DNA of 64,000 nucleotides from Aquibacillus albus. GTDB lineage: Bacteria > Bacillota > Bacilli > Bacillales > Amphibacillaceae. A program made the translations under genes and the position numbers. Each line of letters starts with the position of its first letter. Position 1 is the first letter of the stretch. Location of the stretch: contig NZ_JAFBDR010000004.1 in the NCBI RefSeq assembly GCF_016908325.1, positions 62,001-126,000 on the forward strand, read 5' to 3'. The notes beneath the pieces were generated by a model. It searched no databases and was not told where the DNA came from. It saw nothing but the letters and a program-made list of their open reading frames with translations. Shown here one piece after another: positions 43,560 through 51,518 of this stretch.

Positions 43560-43627
43560 GTTCATACCACCTGTTTTGAGATTTATACATACTAAACTAT
43601 CCATTTATACTTATTAATTATAGAGGT

Positions 43628-43702
43628 TGTTCAAAAAGTCACCAAATGATAAACAGCGAATCACATCGTTAGCTTGTTTCTAATCGTCAACTTTTGAACA
43701 CG
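43628..43702 (+). repeat. Repeat R2, copy 2 (short)
   Basis: Begins TGTTCAAAAAGTCACCAAAT and ends TCAACTTTTGAACA, so the terminal inverted repeats match copy 1 but the inside is only about 40 bases. It lies 69 bases upstream of the ferredoxin start. Confidence 0.55.
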
Positions 43703-43807
43703 TACTTATAGTAATTTCCTTTCTATCCATTTGATAAACCATTTGCAACAATTTTAAGTTAACCTGGTCTAATCGGGTGGTGACAGGCATCAAAAAAACA
43801 GCAGCGG

Positions 43808-45706
43808 TTATTCGCTGCTGTTAAAGTCATAAAATCGGAATAAATCTCCGTATACGATTTTGTCAGAATAGGATAAGTCTTTTTCAACTTTTTCTTTGAA
43901 TGGTTCACATGCATTGGCGTTTTCTTCGGGTGAACCTTGCAACACGTTTGTTTCGATTGCTAATAACTTACCCGTCTCTCGGTCAAAACACTGATCTTTG
44001 CTGTAAATATAATCATCCGTGATAAAGCTTCCGTTCCTTAACGCTATAAAATCTTTTCTATCATTCGTGAATAAATCTGTACCAAACGTAATATCATCGT
44101 CATTTTCAATCCCTAACAGGTTAAGCAATGTTGGTTTCACATCAATTTGACCAGAAATTTTTGAATATTTTTCTCCCTCATGGCCCGGAATATGAATCAA
44201 AAATGGTACCCGTTGTAGCTGTACCTGGTCATATGGTGTGATTTCCTCTTTATTTAAATACTGACTCATTGCTTTATTGTGAAAGTCACTAATTCCATAG
44301 TGGTCTCCCATTACAATGATAATTGAATCTTCGTAAACCCCCGAAGCTTTTAAATCATCAAAGAACTGTTCCAATGCTTCATCCGTATAGCGAACAGTTG
44401 GGAAATATTGATTTAATGTTTTCGAATTAGAATTGTACGGTTCAATGGAAGCATCCTCTTCTCCCAATTCAAATGGATAGTGGTTCGTCAATGTGATAAA
44501 TCTAGAATAAAACGGCTCTGGCAATGATTGTAGATACTTTATCGACTGCTCAAAGAATTCTTTATCCTTCAATCCCCAGCCAACGGAGTTTGCTTCATTA
44601 ATCTCATAAGCCGCTTGATCATAATAATGTGCATAGCCTGTATTCTCATACATGACATCACGATTCCAAAAACTTTTATTATTGGCATGGAAGACAAAAG
44701 AGTTATAATCATGTTCTTTTAAAATGTCTGGAACAGAATTGTACTCATTTTGACTATGCGTGAAATATACCGCACCTCTAGGTAAAGGATACAGGGAATT
44801 ATCAATCAAAAATTCATGATCTGATGTTTTTCCCTGTTCTGTTTGGTGGTAGAAGTTTTCAAAATAATAGCTTTCTTCTATTAGTTCATTAAGAAATGGC
44901 GTGATTTCCTCACCGTTTACTGTGTTGTTAATCACAAAGCTTTGGACAGACTCTAGTGAAACAATAATGACATTTTTATCTTCAGCAACACCAAACAATT
45001 TCGATTCTTCTTCACTGGTTGCTTCTTCATCTACATATTCTTCAATTTTAGACATTTCATTGCCATCAGCAAATACTCGTTGTGTTTTTGTTTTTGATTG
45101 TAAAATTACATCGTAAATATGATAGTTAAATACACCGATGTTTTTCACTAAATACTCTCTATCAAACGTTCTTTGTAACAACTGCGGACGCTCAATCTCT
45201 GCTAAAATATAGTTTCCTAGTAAGATCGCAATGGATGTTGCTAATGCAGTCATTTTCGTTTTCTTTGGGTAATTAACGGCTACAGAGCCAGGATACCTTT
45301 TGCTGAGATACCAAATAATTGCTACATCAACAAATAGGAGAATATCTGGAATATTAATTAATGCTAGAAAACTAGACCCTAAATCAGCTGCATTACTGCC
45401 CTGAAACAATACTGGAATCGTAATAAAGTCGGTAAAGTTTCGGTAAAACATTACATTAAAATAAAGAATGATTGTTCCTATTAACGCCGAATAACGCAGA
45501 AATCCCATTTGTCGCTTCTGTTTGAACCAAACACTTGCAGCAAAAAGGATGAATGCAGACGCAAACGGATTGATAAATAAGATCAATTCCTGCAAGAAGT
45601 TTTCTATTGAAATATTAAATAGAAAACGATAAACAATATATGTCTTTAATCCAAATAGAGCACTTGCCAATATATATAATGGAACATTTCGTTTATTAAA
45701 CATCAT
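43808..45706 (-). CDS. LtaS-type lipoteichoic acid synthase / sulfatase
   Basis: A 632-residue membrane enzyme. Five N-terminal helices (about residues 10-170) anchor an extracellular sulfatase-like domain that uses the catalytic Thr in GKTSDHEF (about residue 291), with VIIVSLESVQSFV, MGDHYG and metal-ligand His/Asp residues later. LtaS transfers glycerol phosphate from phosphatidylglycerol to build lipoteichoic acid; Bacilli have several paralogues with different roles. GAGGGGGAATGAAAC precedes the ATG. It is alone on its transcript, so housekeeping polymerase versus primase cannot be decided. The 300-base gap upstream (45707-46006) is AT-rich and shows only weak promoter-like words. Confidence 0.92.
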   Translation of the reverse strand: MMFNKRNVPLYILASALFGLKTYIVYRFLFNISIENFLQELILFINPFASAFILFAASVWFKQKRQMGFLRYSALIGTIILYFNVMFYRNFTDFITIPVLFQGSNAADLGSSFLALINIPDILLFVDVAIIWYLSKRYPGSVAVNYPKKTKMTALATSIAILLGNYILAEIERPQLLQRTFDREYLVKNIGVFNYHIYDVILQSKTKTQRVFADGNEMSKIEEYVDEEATSEEESKLFGVAEDKNVIIVSLESVQSFVINNTVNGEEITPFLNELIEESYYFENFYHQTEQGKTSDHEFLIDNSLYPLPRGAVYFTHSQNEYNSVPDILKEHDYNSFVFHANNKSFWNRDVMYENTGYAHYYDQAAYEINEANSVGWGLKDKEFFEQSIKYLQSLPEPFYSRFITLTNHYPFELGEEDASIEPYNSNSKTLNQYFPTVRYTDEALEQFFDDLKASGVYEDSIIIVMGDHYGISDFHNKAMSQYLNKEEITPYDQVQLQRVPFLIHIPGHEGEKYSKISGQIDVKPTLLNLLGIENDDDITFGTDLFTNDRKDFIALRNGSFITDDYIYSKDQCFDRETGKLLAIETNVLQGSPEENANACEPFKEKVEKDLSYSDKIVYGDLFRFYDFNSSE

Positions 45707-46006
45707 GTTTCATTCCCCCTCACGAAAGCACCTATTAAAAATAAACAAAAAAATTGTTACAATTTCTATTTATATACCACTGTCAACCTTAAGTAAACCT
45801 ATATAAATAAGACGTTATCAAAATGAAATAAGTTTCATTTGAATGTAAAAAATTTAATCAATTATTAATATTACATCCATTGACATGGTATTCATATCTA
45901 TCAAACACCTCTTTTATCCCAACGAAATTTCATGCTTGGTGGATTCGTCGCATATAGATAAGTATCTTTTTCATCACACCTATATGAATCAGACAGAGGT
46001 GAACAA

Positions 46007-47134
46007 ATGGGATTTCCATCTATCACTAATAGACTGCCTCCTCCTTTAAAACAAATAAAACAGGATTTAAAAGCCTACCATCAGCCCATTTCAGAAGCAG
46101 ATTTAGCTGTAGAAAATCGGCAGCTTATTCATCGTATTAAAAATGAAACAGCAAAAAGAAATCTAAATAATATCACTAGAACAGAAGCCTATTTAGACTA
46201 TTACAAGCAATTTCCTGAAATTCATTGGGCTTTTTTAGGTCATATGGTTTCTCGTAATGGTGGCTGGAATATGACAGATCTTAAAGGCGACTTGTTAGCA
46301 AAAATATTATCTGAAGAGGAGCAAACGAATTTTTTCCAGTTTCTCGAGCGCGGTAACTGGTTAATTTTTCAGGATGTGTTTCCACAGCTATTATTATATG
46401 AGGAAAGTAAAAAAAGAAATACCAACTTATTTTACTTATTATCCTGTTTCGGGGTTTCGAAGTTTATGGAAGTCATTTGGAATTATTTTTTCGGTAATAA
46501 AGATACCTACCTGTTAGCGATTGCACTCGTTATTAATGAGCAAAGCTATTTGGAGAAAAGGGTCATGCAACATGCTCATTATAAGAACACTGTATTAGAA
46601 ACAATAGAATTTAAGCTTCAAGATATTTTAAATTTGAATGAAATCCTTTTTCCCTACAAGGAAGGAAATAAGGTAAAAATCAGCGGACAATCGATTCATC
46701 AGTTCGCTTCGCTACATGAACGAATTTTATTAGGAAAACGATTATATCAATTGCTTTTTGACAAGGAAAACCACCCTAAGTTCTTTACGTGGGCTTCTGC
46801 AAACCGGCACACTGGATCACGAAAGGATTATTGGCCACAGTTATTTAATGATATTAACGAATCCGTTCCAGGGAAAGCACATCATCGAAGAATTAAAAAC
46901 TGTCAGTTAAAGCCTGGTTCCAGTCGAATATATAGTCCTAGATTGGAATATGCCTGGGAAAAGATAGATCATGAAAAAGCAGAAAAAGGAGATTGGTACT
47001 CCAATTGGAAAGTTATTGATTATTTAAAGCCATATCATCAAACAGTGGATGGGGATATTTACGATGAGTATTGTGAAACGCTGGAGAGGATTGAGCTCGC
47101 TATCCTCGCAAAGGAAACCTTTTCAACCAAATAA
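46007..47134 (+). CDS. DUF2515 family protein
   Basis: A 375-residue cytoplasmic protein resembling YppC of Bacillus subtilis (DUF2515). Recognisable stretches are RTEAYLDYYKQFPEIHWAFLGHMVSRNGGWNMTDLKG near the N terminus and SRKDYWPQLFNDI with RIYSPRLEYAWEKI near the C terminus. The function is unknown. AGAGGTGAACAA precedes the ATG. The last 71 bases overlap the next gene in another frame, so the two are probably coupled. No catalytic motif is evident. Confidence 0.82.
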   Translation: MGFPSITNRLPPPLKQIKQDLKAYHQPISEADLAVENRQLIHRIKNETAKRNLNNITRTEAYLDYYKQFPEIHWAFLGHMVSRNGGWNMTDLKGDLLAKILSEEEQTNFFQFLERGNWLIFQDVFPQLLLYEESKKRNTNLFYLLSCFGVSKFMEVIWNYFFGNKDTYLLAIALVINEQSYLEKRVMQHAHYKNTVLETIEFKLQDILNLNEILFPYKEGNKVKISGQSIHQFASLHERILLGKRLYQLLFDKENHPKFFTWASANRHTGSRKDYWPQLFNDINESVPGKAHHRRIKNCQLKPGSSRIYSPRLEYAWEKIDHEKAEKGDWYSNWKVIDYLKPYHQTVDGDIYDEYCETLERIELAILAKETFSTK

Positions 47135-47513
47135 TAAAGCCTATGTATGTACATTCATTTTCGCCTCGCTTATTGGTACCTACCTTGACTTAGCGTTCGT
47201 GGGAAGAGGGTATTATTCGTTCCCTGCTCGACCTTTTCCTGCGGTATTTTCGATCAATATTTTATTTACAATTATTCTATTACCTATGTTCAGCTTCTTC
47301 ATTATTTATTTGTTTAGAAGACTCCGCAAAGGATTACAGCTATTGGTAAGTATTTCAATAAGTGTACTAATAGCTATTGGTGAGCACTTCGCTGAATTAC
47401 TTGGATTGTTTATCCATGCGAACACATGGAATCATTCGTATTCGATTATTGGATATTTTTTATTCATTTGGGTTATATGGTTGTTTTATCGTTGGGTGTG
47501 TGACCAAGGTTAA
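47064..47513 (+). CDS. CBO0543-type small polytopic membrane protein
   Basis: A 149-residue membrane protein with four hydrophobic helices after a basic N terminus (VKRWRGL, KPFQPNNKA). The pattern (GTYLDLAFVGRGYYSFPARPFP, then GEHFAELLGLFIHANTWNHSYSIIGY) resembles the CBO0543 family of unknown role found in spore-forming Firmicutes. The start is uncertain: ATG at 47064 has GGATGGGGAT before it, and 47049 is an alternative. Both overlap the end of the DUF2515 gene by 70 bases or more. A similar protein lies at 50567-51061. Confidence 0.7.
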   Translation: MSIVKRWRGLSSLSSQRKPFQPNNKAYVCTFIFASLIGTYLDLAFVGRGYYSFPARPFPAVFSINILFTIILLPMFSFFIIYLFRRLRKGLQLLVSISISVLIAIGEHFAELLGLFIHANTWNHSYSIIGYFLFIWVIWLFYRWVCDQG

Positions 47514-47564
47514 ACGCACTTTCCCTAACATGATTTAGAGGGCAGAGATTATCTGCCCTCTAAA

Positions 47565-48344
47565 TTATTTATCCTTTTTATTATTGGTTGTTCCAGGGAT
47601 GACACAGCCTTCCGGACCACAGATCATATCCCCTTTTAATTGCGCTTCTTCTGCTTTTTCTTTTTCTAACTGTTTTTGTTGCCATTCCGTATCAATCGTT
47701 GGCGAAAACTTTTCGGGATAGCGTATATACCAGCGTTGTTTACGGATTAAAAAATTATCGGAATCAAGAAGTAAGGCTTCATCCAGCTCTTTTAATGCTT
47801 CCTCTTTCTTTCCGTTGTTGGAATATTCCATCCCTAATTTAAACTTTGTTTGAGCAAGCTGCTTCTCAACATCACTCGCTATATCTATCGGGGTATAATA
47901 CTGATCATCCAGCTCAACTTTTTCCACTTCACCAAAGATTAATTTTCTAATGGCTTCAACATGTTCTTCATTTGTAACCTGAAACCCTTGTTTAATGAAA
48001 CGAATCGTTCCTTCTTTATCCATAAAGATACCATTTGGTACAATTTTAAATCCAAACAAATTAGCCAACTTATTTTCAGCATCGACAACCGTCGTAAAAG
48101 CTGTATCCTGTACATAAGGCTTTACTACATCTGCACCTTGAATATCAACGGACACCGATAATATGTCAAAGCCCTCACCTTTGTATTTTTCATAAAATTC
48201 CTGCCATCCAGGCAGTTGATCTCTACAACGTCACCAGGACGCCCACATGAAAATCAATGTGTTTTTTCCACGAAAATCATCAATAGACACTTGATTTCCT
48301 TCTAAATCAGAAAACTGCATATTCTCAAGCTTTTCTAATAGCAT
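47565..48344 (-). CDS. Thioredoxin-like (TlpA) protein with in-frame TGA in the redox motif
   Basis: From the ATG at 48344 (AAGGAGGGTGACATAA upstream) the frame reads 259 sense codons plus one TGA at 48231-48233, codon 38, and ends at 47565. The text is TLIFMWASW-(TGA)-RCRDQLPGW, so TGA sits exactly where TlpA/ResA proteins have the active-site cysteine. The downstream frame is intact: thioredoxin fold to about residue 140 (VPNGIFMDKEGTIRF), then a TPR-like helix pair and a CGPEGC tail. Either TGA is read as selenocysteine or it is a nonsense mutation; an internal start at 48155 would lose the active site. A hairpin with a 5-base loop follows the TGA at selenocysteine-element distance. The function is probably thiol redox. 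UxC spacing is one shorter than normal CxxC. Confidence 0.65.
48201..48215 (-). promoter_or_regulatory. Candidate bacterial SECIS hairpin downstream of the TGA
   Basis: On the minus strand CTGCC-TGGAT-GGCAG forms a 5-bp stem whose loop has G in the second position. It starts 15 bases after the TGA, with the loop 20 bases after it. A lower stem AGAT/ATTT can extend it. It lies inside the thioredoxin-like coding region. Confidence 0.35.
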
Positions 48345-48597
48345 TTATGTCACCCTCCTTCCTCATTAGTCTACTTCTTTCTATAGTATGGACACAAATC
48401 ATTTACTCATTAAATCTTCCATGAATGCAAACACCCAACCATATGGCTTTAAACCATTTTGAACTGAAATTTCAAGACGAATAAGATAAGCACATCTGAG
48501 ATTGATTTATTGTACTGAGAACTCCTTCCATTGACTTCAACGCCTAAATCGCTTAAGCTAACCTTGATTACGTTTATTTTGGAGGAATTATTAAAAT

Positions 48598-50220
48598 ATG
48601 TTGCAAGCTACGAATGTTAGTTTAAGATATGGGGACAAAAAGTTATTCGAGGATGTAAATATTAAGTTTACTGCTGGTAATTGTTATGGATTAATTGGTG
48701 CGAACGGTGCCGGTAAATCCACTTTCTTAAAAATCCTTTCTGGTGAAATTGAACCGCAAACAGGGCAAGTGGCTCTTGGCAAGGATGAGCGATTAGCTGT
48801 ATTAAAGCAGGACCATTTTGCTTATGAAGAACAGGAAGTACTTCAAACCGTCATTATGGGGCACGAACGCTTGTATGAAATTATGCAAGAGAAGGATGCC
48901 ATCTATATGAAAGGCGATTTTACCGAAGAAGACGGAATGAAAGCTGCAGAGCTGGAAGGTGAATTTGCCGAACTGAATGGCTGGGAAGCTGAATCCGATG
49001 CAGCTGTTCTATTAAAGGGTCTAGGTATTAATGAAGAGCTTCATACGAAAAAAATGGCTGACCTGCCTGGTTCAGAAAAAGTAAAAGTACTACTTGCACA
49101 AGCGCTATTTGGAAATCCAGATATTTTACTGCTGGATGAGCCTACCAACCACCTAGATATTCAAGCGATTCAATGGTTAGAAGAGTTCTTAATAAATTTC
49201 GAAAACACCGTTATTGTCGTTTCACACGACCGTCACTTTTTAAATAAAGTATGTACGCATATAGCCGATGTTGACTACGGAAAAATTGAAATTTATGTTG
49301 GAAACTATGACTTCTGGTATGAATCTAGTCAATTGGCGTTGAAAATGGCCCAGGAGCAAAACAAGAAGAAAGAAGAAAAGATGAAAGAGCTGCAAAACTT
49401 TATTGCTCGCTTTAGTGCTAATGCATCGAAGTCAAAACAAGCAACGTCTCGTAAAAAGATGCTGGATAACATTACGTTAGATGATATTAAACCATCGTCT
49501 CGTAAATACCCTTACGTTGCATTTACTCCTGAGCGTGAAATTGGAAATGACCTGCTTCGTGTTGAAGGGATTTCAAAAACGATTGATGGCGAAAAAGTGC
49601 TAGATAACGTTAGCTTTACCATGAATAAAGATGACAAAATTGCGCTTGTTGGTAAAAACGAAATTGCCAAAACGACGTTGTTACGTATTTTGATGGGTGA
49701 AATCGAGCCGGACGAAGGAAGCTATAAATGGGGAGTAACAACTTCTCAATCTTATTTCCCGAAAGACAACTCCAAATATTTCGAAAATGTCGATATGACT
49801 TTAGTAGATTGGTTACGTCAATTTTCACCAGATGATCAAACGGAAACGTTCTTGCGTGGATTCTTAGGAAGAATGCTATTCTCCGGTGAGCAAGCATTGA
49901 AAAAAGCTAATGTATTGTCTGGTGGAGAAAAGGTTCGTTGTATGTTGTCAAAAATGATGCTTAGTAATGCGAATGTGTTGTTACTCGATGAGCCTACGAA
50001 CCACTTGGATTTGGAATCCATCACATCTTTGAATAATGGATTGATCAAATTTAAGGGATCTGTGCTGTTCACATCTCATGACCACCAATTCGTGAATAGT
50101 ATCGCAAATCGTTTGATTGAAATTACACCAAACGGAATTATCGATAAAGAGATGAGCTATGATGAATATGTAGCGGACAAAGGTTTACAAAAGCAAATTG
50201 AAGAGATGTATGCAGTCTAA
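48598..50220 (+). CDS. ABC-F family ATPase (YkpA/YbiT-like)
   Basis: A 540-residue soluble protein with two ABC domains joined by a charged helical linker (MAQEQNKKKEEKMKELQNFI) and no membrane part. ABC-F proteins bind the ribosome and rescue or regulate translation. Walker A of domain 1 is intact (GANGAGKST), with LLDEPTNHLD and VVSHDRHFL. Domain 2 has GKNEIAKTT (Ala where Gly is usual) and a normal LSGGEKVR, whereas domain 1 has LPGSEKVK in place of LSGGQ. Such deviations occur in the YkpA/YbiT branch. GGAGGAATTATTAAAT precedes the ATG; a terminator follows. Confidence 0.92.
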   Translation: MLQATNVSLRYGDKKLFEDVNIKFTAGNCYGLIGANGAGKSTFLKILSGEIEPQTGQVALGKDERLAVLKQDHFAYEEQEVLQTVIMGHERLYEIMQEKDAIYMKGDFTEEDGMKAAELEGEFAELNGWEAESDAAVLLKGLGINEELHTKKMADLPGSEKVKVLLAQALFGNPDILLLDEPTNHLDIQAIQWLEEFLINFENTVIVVSHDRHFLNKVCTHIADVDYGKIEIYVGNYDFWYESSQLALKMAQEQNKKKEEKMKELQNFIARFSANASKSKQATSRKKMLDNITLDDIKPSSRKYPYVAFTPEREIGNDLLRVEGISKTIDGEKVLDNVSFTMNKDDKIALVGKNEIAKTTLLRILMGEIEPDEGSYKWGVTTSQSYFPKDNSKYFENVDMTLVDWLRQFSPDDQTETFLRGFLGRMLFSGEQALKKANVLSGGEKVRCMLSKMMLSNANVLLLDEPTNHLDLESITSLNNGLIKFKGSVLFTSHDHQFVNSIANRLIEITPNGIIDKEMSYDEYVADKGLQKQIEEMYAV

Positions 50221-50230
50221 AGAATGAAGA

Positions 50231-50263
50231 AAATGGCTACCCGGAATGGGTGGCCATTTTTTT
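50231..50263 (+). terminator. Terminator after the ABC-F gene
   Basis: AAATGGCTACCC pairs with GGGTGGCCATTT, followed by TTTTTT. The next 300 bases (50264-50566) hold a 21-base-period direct repeat of TTTGAATCTCTTAGC (50294 and 50315) and repeat R2 copy 3. Confidence 0.8.
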
Positions 50264-50414
50264 AATACCATCTAAATTCAGGGCTTTTTAAATTTTGAAT
50301 CTCTTAGCTTAACATTTGAATCTCTTAGCATACTTGTGAAACATCTGGATAGTTAAAGAGAAAACGGAGACAATACTAACAAATTGAAAGGTTGGTGTAG
50401 TTATAAGTTTGTAC

Positions 50415-50497
50415 AAGAGGTCTTCAAATGATAAGTCCGGTCCTCAAAACTACGCCGCCTCAACCTTCTTGTTTCTGATTTATCGATTTTTTGAACC
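50415..50497 (-). repeat. Repeat R2, copy 3 (reverse orientation)
   Basis: CCGGTCCTCAAAACTACGCCGCCTCAACC, written on the plus strand, is the complement of the interior of copy 1, and the element ends with TTTTTTGAACCC. The other end is unclear. Confidence 0.55.
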
Positions 50498-50566
50498 CGT
50501 TTTTATAGGACTTTTGAAGAATACCTAAATTGCCAGTCCAAAGGTATAAGAAGGGAAAGAACATTT

Positions 50567-51061
50567 ATGAGTAATTATTGGAGTGAATTCATAAAACGTT
50601 TAGACTTGACACCTGAAGGCGTATGGCTGGTATATCTAGCTGGTGCAATCTTAATACCTTTTTCTCTTTTCTTAAGAAAAAACCTCACATGGAGAGAGTG
50701 GTACACAACTTTTGGAGTAGTAGGATTCCTAGCATGGCTTGGAAACATTATATTTTTCTACCAATTCGATTTTCTTGATTCGGGAAAACCCTCCATAGGA
50801 AGCATTCCAGACACAATTATGTTTGCGATTGCACCGGCTTGTATTAGTGTGATTTATTGTAATTATTATATTTCCTCAAAATCAAAATGGGTTCTTGCAA
50901 CTATTTTTACTGTTGGTTCTTTGAGTGCGGAGTATCTTCTAGTTAATGTTGGTTTCCTAATACAAAAGGGGTGGGAAATTTGGTATTCTATACCTTTTTA
51001 TTTGATTATGTACTTTCTTTTTCTTCCGTGGCACATTAAATTTATTAAAGATAAAAATTAA
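50567..51061 (+). CDS. Small polytopic membrane protein, CBO0543-like
   Basis: A 164-residue protein with about five hydrophobic segments and few charges between them (LTPEGVWLVYLAGAIL, WREWYTTFGVVGFLAWLGNIIFFYQFDFLD, IWYSIPFYLIMYFLFLPWHIKFI). It has the size and feel of the CBO0543 family and of 47064-47513, but the similarity is not strong by eye. GAAGGGAAAGAACATTT precedes the ATG. Role unknown. Confidence 0.7.
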   Translation: MSNYWSEFIKRLDLTPEGVWLVYLAGAILIPFSLFLRKNLTWREWYTTFGVVGFLAWLGNIIFFYQFDFLDSGKPSIGSIPDTIMFAIAPACISVIYCNYYISSKSKWVLATIFTVGSLSAEYLLVNVGFLIQKGWEIWYSIPFYLIMYFLFLPWHIKFIKDKN

Positions 51062-51135
51062 CTTAGCCAATACATTTTATTGAATGGTATGGGCAAATTA
51101 ATGTAATCACTTTTTTAAAAGGAGGGAACATTGAT

Positions 51136-51282
51136 ATGGCGAAAAAAGAGAGACTTAATGAAGAAGCTGCATTAAATAATAATTTAGACGATTCAACTTT
51201 ACAAATGAACACCGATATCACCAAACAACATCAAAAAAATAATGCAGATAAGCCAGGTAGACAGAAAAAAACCGATACATAA
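51136..51282 (+). CDS. 48-residue hydrophilic protein
   Basis: The frame MAKKERLNEEAALNNNLDD... ends NADKPGRQKKTDT. GGAGGGAACATTGAT precedes the ATG at a good distance and a terminator follows, so it is probably expressed. It is rich in Asn, Gln, Lys and Asp without hydrophobic segments and looks intrinsically disordered. It could be a small spore or stress protein, but no family is recognised. Confidence 0.6.
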   Translation: MAKKERLNEEAALNNNLDDSTLQMNTDITKQHQKNNADKPGRQKKTDT

Positions 51283-51320
51283 AACCTCTAAGTCCCGTTA
51301 TAAGCCAATACAAGAAAAGT

Positions 51321-51352
51321 AAGACCAATCCACTAAGGGTTGGTCTTTTTTA
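51321..51352 (+). terminator. Terminator after the 48-residue gene
   Basis: AAGACCAATCC pairs with GGTTGGTCTT and is followed by TTTTTT. Confidence 0.8.
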
Positions 51353-51386
51353 AAAACAGCCATAGCTATCTCCATGTTTGACAGAT

Positions 51387-51500
51387 ATGTGAACTTTTGA
51401 ACAAACTACTTGTGAATTGTTTAACATAGTCGTATAATAAGTTTATAAATCGATTGTGAATTTTATCACATTTACATGTGAAGTGATGAACAATAAAATT
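51387..51500 (+). promoter_or_regulatory. Rex-like boxes and promoter of the NADH oxidase gene
   Basis: TTGTGAATTTTATCACA at 51454-51470 fits the Rex operator TTGTGAAN4TTCACAA. ATGTGAACTTTTGAACAA (51387-51404) and TTGTGAATTGTTTAACA (51410-51426) are weaker copies. TTGTGA (51410-51415) and TATAAT (51433-51438) are 17 bases apart, so Rex would cover the promoter when NADH is low. Confidence 0.6.
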
Positions 51501-51518
51501 TTTGGAGGTTGATGATAG

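Noticed and set aside
47565-48155. Thioredoxin-like gene starting at the internal ATG 48155
   Set aside because: It would miss the redox motif and first beta strands; the upstream frame with a strong ribosome site continues the same protein through the TGA.
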